Source of the DNA: Bog-473 sp963779735
GTDB lineage: Bacteria > Actinomycetota > Acidimicrobiia > Acidimicrobiales > RAAP-2
Assembly (NCBI GenBank): GCA_963779735.1
Contig: CAVZZJ010000002.1
Span: 310,001 to 374,000, forward strand
Length of the DNA stretch: 64,000 nt
Direction: 5' to 3'
Shown: positions 46,531 through 56,379 of the stretch, in pieces
How positions within the stretch are numbered: position 1 is the first letter of the stretch
How the letters are laid out: the number at the start of each line of letters is the position of its first letter
Made by a program: the position numbers and the translations under genes
Notes under the pieces: model-generated
Seen by the model: the letters and a program-made list of their open reading frames with translations, nothing else
Databases searched by the model: none
What the model was told of the DNA's origin: nothing

Positions 46531-47392
46531 TGATACGGGCGACGGAGCGTCGCAGGGCTCGCTGCGTCAACTGGTTGGCCAAATGCCGTTTGTACTCGAC
46601 GCTCCCCCGCATGTCCGAAGTTGGATTGCAGTTCTCCGCAGCGATCGCCCCAGCCTGCGCGTACAGCTCCGCCGAGGGAGCCTTGCCCCGGAGGGCCTCG
46701 GAAATGGCCGGGATCCCCGCCGTGTTCGGCCCCACCGCCGCCAGGCCGACACGGGCGTCGCCTATGACGCCGTCGCGCATCCACACGGCTGCGCCACTAG
46801 AGACCACGGCCCAGTCTCCCGCTCTTCGTTCGACCTTCTCATAGGCACTGGAGCCCCCCGGTCGTAGGGGGAGGCGTATCTCTATCAGCAACTCCGCTGC
46901 CCCAACCGCGGTCTCGTAGGGCCCGTGATAGAAGTCCACCATCGACACCACGCGACTCCCTTTGCTCCCCCGGATCACGCAGCTGGCGTCGAGCGTGGTG
47001 CACACAGCCGAAAGGTCCTCGGACGGATCGGCCTGGCAGAGTGATCCGCCGAGCGTCCCGCGATTGCGCACGACCGGATCAGCGATGACCCTCTCTGCAT
47101 CCCGGAAGATCGGAAAGGCCTCGACGAGCAGGTCGGACTCGAGCAGCTCGCGGTGGCGCGTCATGGCGCCAACTCGGATTTCGTTCCCATCGGCCCTTAT
47201 GTACCCCAGCTCGGAGTGGAGATCGTTTATGTCGATCAGGTACTCGAAATTGGCCAATCGGAGTTTCATCATCGGGAGCAGGCTGTGTCCGCCGGCGACG
47301 ATCCGGGCCGAATCTCCCAGCCGTTCGAGCAGCCCTATGGCGTGTTCAACGCTGGTAGCACGTTCGTAGTCGAACGGGGCGGGAACCTGCAT
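46514..47392 (-). CDS. coxM: CO dehydrogenase medium (FAD) subunit
   Basis: 292 aa. FAD-binding motifs VAGGHSLLPMMKLR and NRGTLGGSLCQADPSED are those of CoxM/CutM. Reads MQVPAPFDYERATSVEHAIGLLERLG at the start, with AGGGGG upstream of the ATG. First gene of the operon, with promoter and palindrome 30-85 bp upstream. Confidence 0.94.
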   Translation of the reverse strand: MQVPAPFDYERATSVEHAIGLLERLGDSARIVAGGHSLLPMMKLRLANFEYLIDINDLHSELGYIRADGNEIRVGAMTRHRELLESDLLVEAFPIFRDAERVIADPVVRNRGTLGGSLCQADPSEDLSAVCTTLDASCVIRGSKGSRVVSMVDFYHGPYETAVGAAELLIEIRLPLRPGGSSAYEKVERRAGDWAVVSSGAAVWMRDGVIGDARVGLAAVGPNTAGIPAISEALRGKAPSAELYAQAGAIAAENCNPTSDMRGSVEYKRHLANQLTQRALRRSVARINGQGA

Positions 47393-47423
47393 ACAAACCC
47401 CCTACTTTGGCTGGCCACCACGA

Positions 47424-47452
47424 AATCTGATCCGTTCCGGACCGATTGTCAA
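47424..47452 (-). promoter_or_regulatory. Probable promoter of the cox operon
   Basis: On the minus strand a consensus TTGACA (47452-47447) is 17 bp from CAGATT (47429-47424). Transcription would start near 47417, leaving a 25-base leader with AGGGGG before the coxM ATG. The weak -10 suits an activator-dependent promoter. Confidence 0.5.
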
Positions 47453-47457
47453 CACCG

Positions 47458-47477
47458 ACCTAAGGGGATGCTTAGGT
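47458..47477. promoter_or_regulatory. Palindrome upstream of the cox promoter
   Basis: ACCTAAG-GGGATG-CTTAGGT: perfect 7-bp arms with a 6-base spacer, centred about 50 bp upstream of the predicted start and just outside the -35 box, a typical activator position. The LysR gene at the other end of the operon is the obvious candidate binder (inference). Confidence 0.5.
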
Positions 47478-47557
47478 GCGAGCCGATCGCGACGAACGTG
47501 ACCGGTACCGCGTCAACCAGGCCATACGGTCGTTCGTCGCACACTGGCCCGTGCCGA

Positions 47558-48265
47558 CTACCAGAGCGGCGACCAGCTGCTGGTGCGCAGCAGCTTGCTT
47601 TCCCACTGGTCTCGCAGGTCCAGGCCCTTTGTCATGTAGGTACCCGGCCACGTCATGGGGTCGTGCTCCTCCACGCTGGTGAGCAAGTGTCCCAAGGTCG
47701 AGAAGTTCATGATCTTCTGCATGAGGATTGCCTCGGGTCGGACGCCTGAGCCGTGCGCCACCTGGAAGCAGGCCACGATGTCGAGGAGCTTCCTCTCCGG
47801 CGGGATCTGGCGCATGAAATTCCAGTAGTCGTGGTTCCACAGTTCGATGTAGTCGTCGAGGGGCGCGTCGGGCCAGCCGGTGTCCTGCATGTAGACCGAT
47901 AGTTCGTGCTCACGGCCGTCCGTGGGTACCTCGGCAAGGTCGAGCTCCTGCATCGCCGACCAGTAGACGGGGGTGAGCAGCTTCCCCGTGACCTCGTAGC
48001 GTTCGGCGTCGAGCCGCGAGGTCAGGTCGCTCAAATCGCCGAGCAGCATCCGGTGTACCAGGGCCTCCCATGCCGCTCCGTCAGCGAGTGCGGTGATGGT
48101 CACGACCTGGTAGGCCGGACCGCTGCCCATGGCATGGTTCAGGTACCACACCAGCCGGGAGTCGCTGCTCTTCGCCAGGGCGTCCACCCACTCTTCCCGG
48201 TAGAGGTCCTCGAAGGCCGAGGCGTGCCGGCCGATCACTTTGTGGGTCTCGTGCATGAACAGCAT
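47558..48265 (-). CDS. Uncharacterised protein, tandem paralog A
   Basis: 235 aa, family not named. Starts MLFMHETHKVIGRHASAFEDLYREEWVDALAKSSDSRLVWYLNHAMGSGPAYQVVTITA; two or more ferredoxin-like repeats (NIPSNAP/dimeric-barrel type) are plausible. Ends RDQWESKLLRTSSWSPLW. It is clearly paralogous to the next gene upstream. No signal peptide. Lies between the cox promoter region and its paralog; whether it relates to CO metabolism is unknown. Confidence 0.75.
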   Translation of the reverse strand: MLFMHETHKVIGRHASAFEDLYREEWVDALAKSSDSRLVWYLNHAMGSGPAYQVVTITALADGAAWEALVHRMLLGDLSDLTSRLDAERYEVTGKLLTPVYWSAMQELDLAEVPTDGREHELSVYMQDTGWPDAPLDDYIELWNHDYWNFMRQIPPERKLLDIVACFQVAHGSGVRPEAILMQKIMNFSTLGHLLTSVEEHDPMTWPGTYMTKGLDLRDQWESKLLRTSSWSPLW

Positions 48266-48353
48266 CTGTCAGTTGACCCCCTGGGGTTTGGGGCGATGCG
48301 TGAGGCGCCGGAGGAGGCCATTGTCCTTCGTCTTCTGGTTCGTCACGACGACC

Positions 48354-49055
48354 TCACTGGAGAGGCGACCAAACCGCTGTTCGCAGAAGCCTGCTCTGCC
48401 ACTGATCCCGGAGCTCGAGCGCTTCGTGCATCCATGATCCTGGTCGAACGACCTCTGCAGGGATGTCGTGGGTGAGCAGCCGGATCAACGGGGGAAGGCT
48501 CGACAGCTTCTGCATGAGGGTGACTTCGGGATACCTCCCCGCTCCCGGCATCGACTGGAGGGCAAGCTCAATGTGCATCTGCACTTGTGACCCCTCGGCG
48601 CTGAGTGCCCGTTGGTACACGTCTCCCGCGGCCTGAATGTAGTCCCGGACTCTTCCGGGAAACGGCCACATGGTGTCCTCCATATACATCGTGGGTTCGT
48701 GCTCGGTCGGCTCGGTCGGTATGTCCTCCAGCGACCCGAGCGCTGGCGACCACTCGAGTGGCGCCATGATCCGGCCAACCGACTCGTGTTGGAGCCCGTC
48801 GAGGTCCCGCGCCCACGACTGAAGGTCTCCGCTCGCCAATCGCTCGGCCAGCCTGGCCCAGGCAGCGCCATCCCTGACCGCAGTGACCGTTACGACGCGG
48901 TAGGCGAGCCCGCTACCGTGGGCCAGGTCGAAATACCAGACGAGCCGGGCGTCGGAACCTTCGGCCAGGGTCGGCATCCACCCGTTTCGATAAGCGCCTT
49001 CGAACCGGACCGCAGCCTTTCCCACAACCTTGTGGACCTCGTGGACGAAGAGCAC
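48354..49055 (-). CDS. Uncharacterised protein, tandem paralog B
   Basis: 233 aa. GTG at 49055 is preceded by GAGAGGGGGG and gives LFVHEVHKVVGKAAVRFEGAYRNGWMPTLAEGSDARLVWYFDLAHGSGLAYRVVTVTA, aligning end to end with paralog A; the longer open frame before it is therefore not used. C-terminus RDQWQSRLLRTAVWSPLQ matches A as well. Two copies 88 bp apart on one strand suggest a heteromer or two substrates. Possible dimeric alpha-beta-barrel enzyme. Confidence 0.75.
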   Translation of the reverse strand: MLFVHEVHKVVGKAAVRFEGAYRNGWMPTLAEGSDARLVWYFDLAHGSGLAYRVVTVTAVRDGAAWARLAERLASGDLQSWARDLDGLQHESVGRIMAPLEWSPALGSLEDIPTEPTEHEPTMYMEDTMWPFPGRVRDYIQAAGDVYQRALSAEGSQVQMHIELALQSMPGAGRYPEVTLMQKLSSLPPLIRLLTHDIPAEVVRPGSWMHEALELRDQWQSRLLRTAVWSPLQ

Positions 49056-49409
49056 AACCCCCCTCTCAGACGCAATCCCCCGCAGTCCATCAACCGTACG
49101 ACGCCGCTCCGACGGGTGCACACCGGCAAGGTTCGAGGATCGTAATGTTCGCCCACTCGCCGGTCAAGGGGCAGGAGTGATGGAGGCGGGCGTCCACTTG
49201 AAGCGCCGCAAACGCGCCCTATCGGGCCCCATTGGAACATTCTTGCAACGCGCTCTCCGATGGCATTCGGCGACGACCCCTTGATCGGCCGCCCAGGGCA
49301 CTGTCAATCCGCTAAGGTACCAGCGCTGAATTGCCGAGGAAGCGGGAGACCATGTTCGGTTGTCGTGAAGCAAGGGCAGTCATTTCCACGGGCCGGAACT
49401 GAGGCAGAG
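49056..49409. other. Divergent intergenic region, no gene seen
   Basis: 354 bp between paralog B and the plus-strand oxidoreductase. In-frame extensions of both neighbours enter it but lack conservation or ribosome-binding sites. It must carry the two promoters; I could not identify convincing -35/-10 pairs. Confidence 0.5.
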
Positions 49410-50345
49410 ATGCGCTTCTCCGTGGGAATGCCCGGCCTTGACCGCTATCCTCCCGGCTTCTCGCCCCAATGGGCGATCGATATGGAGCCAGCAGACTTCC
49501 AGACGATTGCCCGGACGGCGGAGGATCTCGGGTACGACTCCATCAATATCCCCGAGCATGTCGTGATGCCCGACAACCTCGCCGGGGCGATGGGGGCACA
49601 TTGGCCGCATGCCCTTACGGCGATGACCTTCATCGCCGGGGCCACCTCCAGCATCCGGGTCAACTCGTGTGTGATCGTGCTGCCGTATCACAACCCAATA
49701 GTGTTGGCCAAGGCGGTCGCCACCCTCGACGTGATGTCGGGTGGTCGGGTCACGCTCACCTTCGGTGTAGGCCACGCAGAGCACGAGTTCGAAATCCTCG
49801 GGGTTCCTTTCCACCAGCGCGGCCGGATTACCGACGAGTACGTCAAAGCGATGCAGGAGCTGTGGACCGCGGAGGAGCCGTCTTTCCAAGGCGAGTTCGT
49901 CAGCTTCAAGGGACTGCACTTCGAACCCAAGCCGCGGCAGAAGCCGTATCCGCCCCTCTGGTTCGGGGGAAACTCCCAGGCGGCCATGCGCCGGGTAGCT
50001 CGCTACGGAACGGGATGGATGCCGTGGCTCATCACTCCCGACGAGCTGCCCGCCCGTCTCGGGCAGCTCCGTCAACTTCCCGGTTACGGCGAGAACGGCG
50101 AGGTCGATATCTGGTTCCCGCCGTCGCCGATCAGGATCCGCGAGGACAATCACGAGCTGACCGCCGACAAACCCCAAGACAGCTTCACGAGTCCCCAAGA
50201 GGTGATAGAAGCGATCGGCAGGCTGCGGGAGATGGGGGTCAGCTGGACGGGGATCCCCTACCCCGGGCCGGAGGCGACAAGTCTCACCGAGCACCTCGAA
50301 CGCCTGCAGTGGGGCGCCGAGACAGTAATGCCTCTGTTCAAGTAA
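49410..50345 (+). CDS. LLM-class flavin-dependent oxidoreductase (probably F420-dependent)
   Basis: 311 aa. MRFSVGMPGLDRYPPGF, DLGYDSINIPEHVVMPDN, SIRVNSCVIVLPYHNPIVLAKAVATLDVMSGGRVTLTFGVGHAEHEF and PYPPLWFGGNSQAAMRRVARYGTGWM are characteristic. GAGGCAGAG directly precedes the ATG; 50 upstream in-frame codons are not conserved. Followed 174 bp later by a short leader frame and an acyl-CoA synthetase. Confidence 0.87.
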   Translation: MRFSVGMPGLDRYPPGFSPQWAIDMEPADFQTIARTAEDLGYDSINIPEHVVMPDNLAGAMGAHWPHALTAMTFIAGATSSIRVNSCVIVLPYHNPIVLAKAVATLDVMSGGRVTLTFGVGHAEHEFEILGVPFHQRGRITDEYVKAMQELWTAEEPSFQGEFVSFKGLHFEPKPRQKPYPPLWFGGNSQAAMRRVARYGTGWMPWLITPDELPARLGQLRQLPGYGENGEVDIWFPPSPIRIREDNHELTADKPQDSFTSPQEVIEAIGRLREMGVSWTGIPYPGPEATSLTEHLERLQWGAETVMPLFK

Positions 50346-50519
50346 CCGATCGGCTTGTGGAGCAAAAAAAACGTGGTTCCGGGCAGGAGTAAGGACACTC
50401 GCGAACAACAGCCGCTACGTATCCCCCGTGGCGGGGGTGAAGCTGGTCCCTGAAGTTGCCAGCTGCGACGGTCCCCCCGGTTCGCCTACATTGGGGGTCC
50501 AACCGGGGGAAGGGTTCCC

Positions 50520-50572
50520 ATGACCATCGACGCACCCAATGGCCCGTCTGGCGCCGGGTCCAGTCCGATCGT

Positions 50573-50576
<4 letters not shown>
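50520..50576 (+). CDS. Possible 18-aa leader peptide
   Basis: MTIDAPNGPSGAGSSPIV, with a purine-rich GGGGGAAGGG site upstream, and its stop overlapping the synthetase ATG (ATGA). The synthetase itself lacks a good ribosome-binding site, so coupling through this frame is plausible. A missing base fusing the two is the alternative. Confidence 0.35.
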
Positions 50577-52132
<1,556 letters not shown>

Positions 52133-52195
52133 ACCGTCCGGATCTCGTCGTTTGTCGATGTTGACCGGGCAACTTCTGTATGCCGCCACGGGACC

Positions 52196-52223
52196 TAGAC
52201 CCTCCCTATATAACCGTTATAAT
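52196..52223 (+). promoter_or_regulatory. Promoter of the padR gene
   Basis: A perfect TATAAT (52218-52223) lies 16 bp after TAGACC. The -10 is embedded in the first operator repeat, so repressor binding would exclude RNA polymerase. Confidence 0.5.
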
Positions 52224-52240
52224 TTGAAGTAACCGTTATA
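52209..52240. promoter_or_regulatory. Tandem PadR operator candidate
   Basis: TAACCGTTATA occurs twice, at 52211-52221 and 52230-52240 (19-bp period). The first is part of a perfect palindrome TATAAC-C-GTTATA. Both lie between the -10 box and the padR ribosome-binding site. Confidence 0.6.
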
Positions 52241-52251
52241 TCGGAGGCGAG

Positions 52252-52776
52252 ATGCAGCAGGAGGCGGTCCTGGCGATGCTGGCCAAGGAGCCCTCCCAGG
52301 GCTACCAGCTGCGGGCTCGGCTGAGCGACGCGCTCGGCCCCCTCGGCGAGGCACTGAACGCCGGCCAGATCTACGTCACCCTTGGTCGCCTCGAGAAGGC
52401 CGGCCTCGTCGCCCTCGCCGGGAGCGTCGGAACGAGTGACCGCGAGCGCAAGGTCTATGCGTTGACCCCCTCCGGCCAGGAACGCGTCAGCGAGTGGCTC
52501 ACCGAGGTCGCCTGGCCGAAACCCGACCTCGCCGAGTTCCACCTCAAGCTCATCGCCTCGGCCGCGGCCGGGTTGGCCGACCCGATCGGGATCGTTGACG
52601 CTCAACGCCGCGAACTGCTCCGGCGGCTTCGCGACGCGCAGCGCGCCGAGATGGAGGAGCCCGACGGCTCGGATGCTGCGCTCCTACTCGAAGGCATCGT
52701 GCTGCGACTGCAGGCGGACCTCCGCTGGCTGGAGGCGTGTGAAGCGAACTGGACAACTCGAAGGAGGATGCAATGA
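52252..52776 (+). CDS. PadR-family transcriptional regulator
   Basis: 174 aa. Winged-helix MQQEAVLAMLAKEPSQGYQLRARLSDALG...LNAGQIYVTLGRLEKAGLV, then a helical C-terminal dimerisation domain. GGAGG is placed seven bases before the ATG. PadR proteins of this type usually control an adjacent ABC transporter; here the next gene, overlapping by ATGA, is only an ABC ATPase fragment. The tandem operator upstream suggests autoregulation. Confidence 0.88.
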   Translation: MQQEAVLAMLAKEPSQGYQLRARLSDALGPLGEALNAGQIYVTLGRLEKAGLVALAGSVGTSDRERKVYALTPSGQERVSEWLTEVAWPKPDLAEFHLKLIASAAAGLADPIGIVDAQRRELLRRLRDAQRAEMEEPDGSDAALLLEGIVLRLQADLRWLEACEANWTTRRRMQ

Positions 52777-52907
52777 AGGGAAGCCCCAAGGAGGAGGCAG
52801 CGCGCTCTCCCCGCCAGGCACGAAGGCGCGCCGTCGAACTGCTCGACCTGGTCGGGCTCGCCCACGCGCTTCTCCCACGACCCCCTTTACGCTTGCTCGC
52901 TGTTTGA
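52773..52907 (+). pseudogene. Fragment of an ABC-transporter ATPase
   Basis: 44 codons overlapping the PadR stop. RRRAVELLDLVGLAHA is the helical-domain segment that precedes the LSGGQ signature in LolD/MacB-type ATPases. Walker A, signature and Walker B are all missing, so the transporter gene that normally follows such a PadR has been deleted. Confidence 0.6.
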
Positions 52908-52920
52908 ACACTGATTAAAC
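52902..52920. promoter_or_regulatory. TetR operator, site A
   Basis: GTTTGAACACTGATTAAAC, a 19-bp imperfect palindrome (7 of 9 arm positions). It contains TTGAAC, which with TAGGAT 18 bp on could be the -35/-10 of the tetR gene starting at 52942. Matches site B at 55324. Confidence 0.6.
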
Positions 52921-52941
52921 CTCTCGAATAGGATTCGTCGA

Positions 52942-53646
52942 ATGCAGCCTCTGCGCACCCGCATCCCACCCAGGCAGCGGGCGACTCTGGTCAACGCCAG
53001 ATCGCGTGAGACTCGCCGGGCGTTGGTTCGCGCCGCGCTTGAGCTCTGGAGCGAAGGCGACTTCGATGAGGCGTACGAGACGAGCACAACCGCTGACATC
53101 GCTCGCGCTGCAGGGGTGAGCAAGGGAACCTTTTACTTCCATTTCGCCAGCAAGCAAGATCTCCTTCTGGAGATGAGCTCGGCGACTGTCCAGGCCATGA
53201 TCGACGAGGTCGACAAGGGCGTGCGGCAAGGCATTCCTCTGCAGTCGTTGACCCCGCAGGTGATGAGCTCCATGGCTCGTCGGGTTGCTCGCGCACCCAA
53301 GGCTGCCGCGCTGCGAGCGGCGGCTCTCGCCTTCGGGTCGCAACTGGGCCACGCGACGCCCGCGAGGCCCCGTCTCGGTGTCGCGTTCGAGGCGCTCATC
53401 CGCTATGGAAAGGACCGCGGCGAGCTGAACAGCAAGACCGATGTGGAAGACGCCGCCGCGATGTTGTCGGCAGTGACCATGGAGGCGATAAACCGTTGGG
53501 GCGCCGGGAACCGCGGTGCGTCCTGGTTGCGACAGACCCTCTGCGGTCGCGCCGAGATCGTCCTACGCGGGTTGAGGACGCTGGGCGAGCCGTCAGGTCA
53601 GAGCACCGAGCGGCGGGTGATGAAGTCCGCTACCGCTCGTGGATAG
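52942..53646 (+). CDS. TetR-family transcriptional regulator
   Basis: 234 aa. HTH: TTADIARAAGVSKGTFYFHFASKQDLLLEM. The preceding basic N-terminus (RIPPRQRATLVNARSRETRR) is unusually long. AGGA seven bases before the ATG. It overlaps the convergent hydrolase by 49 bp, and the operator before it recurs before the SDR that heads the facing operon, so it likely represses itself and that operon. Confidence 0.88.
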   Translation: MQPLRTRIPPRQRATLVNARSRETRRALVRAALELWSEGDFDEAYETSTTADIARAAGVSKGTFYFHFASKQDLLLEMSSATVQAMIDEVDKGVRQGIPLQSLTPQVMSSMARRVARAPKAAALRAAALAFGSQLGHATPARPRLGVAFEALIRYGKDRGELNSKTDVEDAAAMLSAVTMEAINRWGAGNRGASWLRQTLCGRAEIVLRGLRTLGEPSGQSTERRVMKSATARG

Positions 53647-54422
53647 AACAGCCGGTCGGGCCGAAACAGGTCGTGTGGAGCGTCGGGGACGACCACCACC
53701 TCGACGTCGGGCCTCGCCGTGCGGTATCGCTCCACCACCTCATCGGTGACAACTCCAGCGTCGGCGCCGCCCCGAGCCAGAAGCAACGGGCAAGTTAGCT
53801 CCCCCAAGCGATCCCAAAGGTCGCGATCGGTGGACTCCGCCGCCAGCCGTTCGAGAACGTGGTGCTCCATGCGCTCGGCCATCGGCCGACCCCGAAAGCT
53901 CGTCTGCATAAGGGACTCCACGAATGCCGTGGTCAGACGCTTCTCGATGGCTTGGTAGTCCCCTATGGACAGGGTCTCCACCCGGCTAGGGTCATCAAGC
54001 GCCAACTCCAGGGCCCAGGACGTCCCCCGTGAAAAGGTCATCAAGTGGAACCTGCTGATCCGCTCCTGCTCGAGGACCGCCCGCAGGTCATGCATGTGGT
54101 CGACAACCGTGTAACCCGTCGGTGGGGCCTCACTTCGGCCCCGCCCCCGAACCTCCACCACGAGCACCCGCCGGGGATGGAAGAAGCCGAGCATCCCCAC
54201 GTACTCATCGGCGAAGTCCGAGAGACCCGGCACGAAGAGGACGGGCAGGCCGACCGGCTCGGCAGGTGAGTTGTCCAGGTATCGGATGCGGGCGCCGCTG
54301 CCCGAGGTGCACCGCTCAACCACTGGAGCTCCTGCTCCCCGGACTCCCGATGCGCGAGCGCCTGCTTCCCCACCCGGGTCCAGCCCCGACGAGACATTCG
54401 GCACGTTTTGGGCAGGCCGCAC
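53598..54422 (-). CDS. Alpha/beta-hydrolase
   Basis: 274 aa from GTG 54422. LPVLFVPGLSDFADEYVGML is the oxyanion region, LMTFSRGTSWALELAL holds the nucleophile Ser in the less usual FSRGTS context, and VVVPDAPHDLFRPDRL the catalytic His. The first 40 residues are low-complexity, so a start near 54310 is possible. It lies seven bp after the SDR stop and forms an operon with it. Confidence 0.8.
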   Translation of the reverse strand: MRPAQNVPNVSSGLDPGGEAGARASGVRGAGAPVVERCTSGSGARIRYLDNSPAEPVGLPVLFVPGLSDFADEYVGMLGFFHPRRVLVVEVRGRGRSEAPPTGYTVVDHMHDLRAVLEQERISRFHLMTFSRGTSWALELALDDPSRVETLSIGDYQAIEKRLTTAFVESLMQTSFRGRPMAERMEHHVLERLAAESTDRDLWDRLGELTCPLLLARGGADAGVVTDEVVERYRTARPDVEVVVVPDAPHDLFRPDRLFYPRAVADFITRRSVL

Positions 54423-54429
54423 GAGCAGA

Positions 54430-55305
54430 TCAGTCCGTCTTGTACGCCGGCGGCCGGTCCGGGCTCGGCCACCCGGGAAGCAGAGACTGCTTCACACAAA
54501 CCTCCTGGGACTCGACGTTGCGGCCGTCGGCCTCGACATAGGACTCCGCGGCGTCAGGGTGGGCGAGGATCCACGCGACCGCGGCACCAACGACGTCGGG
54601 AGGAGGACCCGAGGATGCGTCAAAACCGAAGTCTGCCATGTCCTGAGACATCCGTTCGGTCGCGATGAACCCCGGCTGGACGTTGTAGGTGCGGATGCCT
54701 CGCTCACTCAGCTCGAGCGCAAGAATGCCCGCCACCCGGTGCAACGCCCCCTTGGAGATGCCGTATCCCAGCCCCCAGCCGCCGTCCCCGGCCGGGCCGG
54801 TCGGGTCGTGGATGCCGGCGCCCGACGATATGTCCACAATGGTCCCCGACCCTCGTTCCAGCATTCCGGGCAGGAACTCCTTGATGAGGGCGAGAGGAGC
54901 CATCACGTTGGCTTCGAGGTGACGGTCGAGCAACTCCAACGGGGTATCTACGAAGCGGTCCATGTGCCCGGGACCTATGTAGCGGCCGTTGTTGACCAGC
55001 ACGTCGAAGGCCCCCCATTCAGCGAGGGCCCCTTGGGCGGCGGCAATGACCGAGCTCCGATCGGTAAGGTCGGCGGGCACCGTCAGGCACCGCCTCCCCT
55101 CGGCTCGGACCAGATCGGCGGTCGACGAGAGCGAGCCGGGCAGCGACGACGTATCCGATTTGCGAAGGGTCGAGGAGTGCTCCCGCTCCTCGCCATCCTT
55201 AACCGTTCGTGCAGTGATAGCCACGTCATATCCGGCCTTGGCCAGATGGATGACGATCGCCTTGCCGATCCCACGACTGGCCCCCGTGACGAATGCAGTA
55301 GGCAT
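54430..55305 (-). CDS. Short-chain dehydrogenase/reductase
   Basis: 291 aa. AFVTGASRGIGKAIVIHLAKAG (cofactor), NNGRYIG in place of the usual NNAG, SSGAGIHDP and LGYGISKGALHRVAG (Tyr-x3-Lys). An inserted loop (DGEEREHSSTLRKSDTSSLPG) near residue 40 is unusual. It probably oxidises or reduces a hydroxyl/keto group; with the hydrolase downstream it may form a catabolic step. The promoter (TTGATC, 17 bp, TAGCAA) overlaps operator B, and predicted transcription starts at or next to the ATG, implying a leaderless mRNA. Confidence 0.85.
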   Translation of the reverse strand: MPTAFVTGASRGIGKAIVIHLAKAGYDVAITARTVKDGEEREHSSTLRKSDTSSLPGSLSSTADLVRAEGRRCLTVPADLTDRSSVIAAAQGALAEWGAFDVLVNNGRYIGPGHMDRFVDTPLELLDRHLEANVMAPLALIKEFLPGMLERGSGTIVDISSGAGIHDPTGPAGDGGWGLGYGISKGALHRVAGILALELSERGIRTYNVQPGFIATERMSQDMADFGFDASSGPPPDVVGAAVAWILAHPDAAESYVEADGRNVESQEVCVKQSLLPGWPSPDRPPAYKTD

Positions 55306-55311
55306 GCGGTA

Positions 55312-55340
55312 TTGCTACCATCGACTTGAACACAGATCAA
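55312..55340 (-). promoter_or_regulatory. Probable promoter of the SDR-hydrolase operon
   Basis: Minus strand TTGATC (55340-55335) and TAGCAA (55317-55312), spacing 17 bp. The -35 lies within TetR site B. Confidence 0.4.
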
Positions 55341-55342
55341 GT
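55324..55342. promoter_or_regulatory. TetR operator, site B
   Basis: ACTTGAACACAGATCAAGT, a 19-bp imperfect palindrome matching site A. Where the two differ at the outer positions (GT...AC against AC...GT), symmetry is kept, as expected for a dimer-binding site rather than chance similarity. Confidence 0.6.
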
Positions 55343-55489
55343 GAGTCCGATGAAGCGGGCCGGGACGGGGTCGGCTTGCGGCGAAGCGCCTTCAGCCCCG
55401 CCTCCTCAACGGCGAACCGCGGATGCCACCGCCACCAAGGACGGCGCAGCACCTGAATGGTTACCATGGGAATTCGAAAAGGAGACACT

Positions 55490-56281
55490 ATGGATATTGA
55501 GAAATATGGACCATGGGCCCTAATCGTCGGCGGCTCCGAAGGGATCGGGGCAGCATTCGCCCGCGCGCTCGCGGCGAAGAACTTAAACATCGTCCTCGTT
55601 GCACGTAAGCCCGAGCCCCTTGAAGAGCTGGCCGGGACCCTTCGGGAAACCGGTGTCGAAGTACGCACCGTCTCCGCCGACCTCAGCAAGGCCGACGTGC
55701 TGGACAAGGTTCGCACCGCCACCGATGACGTTGAAGTCGGTTTCCTTATTTACAATGCTGGAGCGAACGCAACGCGCGGTAACTTCGTCGAGCTTGACCA
55801 GCAGGTCTACCGCTCGGTAATCAACATCAATGTCGTAGGTCAGGCCGAGTTTACGCGACACTATGGTGGCCTGATGAAGGAGCGAGGTCACGGCGGCATC
55901 ATCCTGACCGGCTCTTCGTCCAACTTCCTCGGCTCGGTGACGCTGGCCACCTATACGGGAGCAAAGGCGTTCAGCCGTATCTTCAGTGAGGCGTTGTGGG
56001 CAGAGTGCAAGCCGATGGGCATCGACGTGCTCCACATGGTGATCAACTTCACCGATACGCCGGCAATGCGGCGCTTGGGTATGGACACCAGCATCGCGCA
56101 GTCGCCCGAGGAGGTTGCGCAGGAAGGGCTCGACAACATGGAGAACGGCCCGCTTCTGATTCTGGGCGGCGAGAAGGCCCTCGAGATGGCGATCAAGCGC
56201 AGTCAGCTGGTCAACCGCGGCGATCTCATCGCGTCGATCGCGACGCCGCGCCGGGAGAATATCCCCCACGTGAAGGCCTGA
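55490..56281 (+). CDS. Short-chain dehydrogenase/reductase
   Basis: 263 aa. WALIVGGSEGIGAAFARALAAKNLNIVLVARK, YNAGANATRG, GSSSNFLGSVTLATYTGAKAFSRIF (Tyr-x3-Lys). The GGSEGIG and YNAGAN variants place it in a steroid/ketoacyl-type SDR subgroup. AGGAGA six bases before the ATG; an in-frame ATG 11 codons earlier lacks one. Codon use is slightly less GC-biased than its neighbours, a hint of recent acquisition. Confidence 0.86.
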   Translation: MDIEKYGPWALIVGGSEGIGAAFARALAAKNLNIVLVARKPEPLEELAGTLRETGVEVRTVSADLSKADVLDKVRTATDDVEVGFLIYNAGANATRGNFVELDQQVYRSVININVVGQAEFTRHYGGLMKERGHGGIILTGSSSNFLGSVTLATYTGAKAFSRIFSEALWAECKPMGIDVLHMVINFTDTPAMRRLGMDTSIAQSPEEVAQEGLDNMENGPLLILGGEKALEMAIKRSQLVNRGDLIASIATPRRENIPHVKA

Positions 56282-56379
56282 GGGGGCCTAGGCAGAGCCA
56301 AACAGGCGATTACCCACGCCAAACGTCGCGTCGAGGTCGGTATGGCCGATCCCGGACCATCTCGTCGTTTCCAACGGCC

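Noticed and set aside
49260..49409. Fifty-codon extension of the F420-type oxidoreductase
   Set aside because: The family start MRFSVGMPG has a GAGGCAGAG site; the extension is not conserved.
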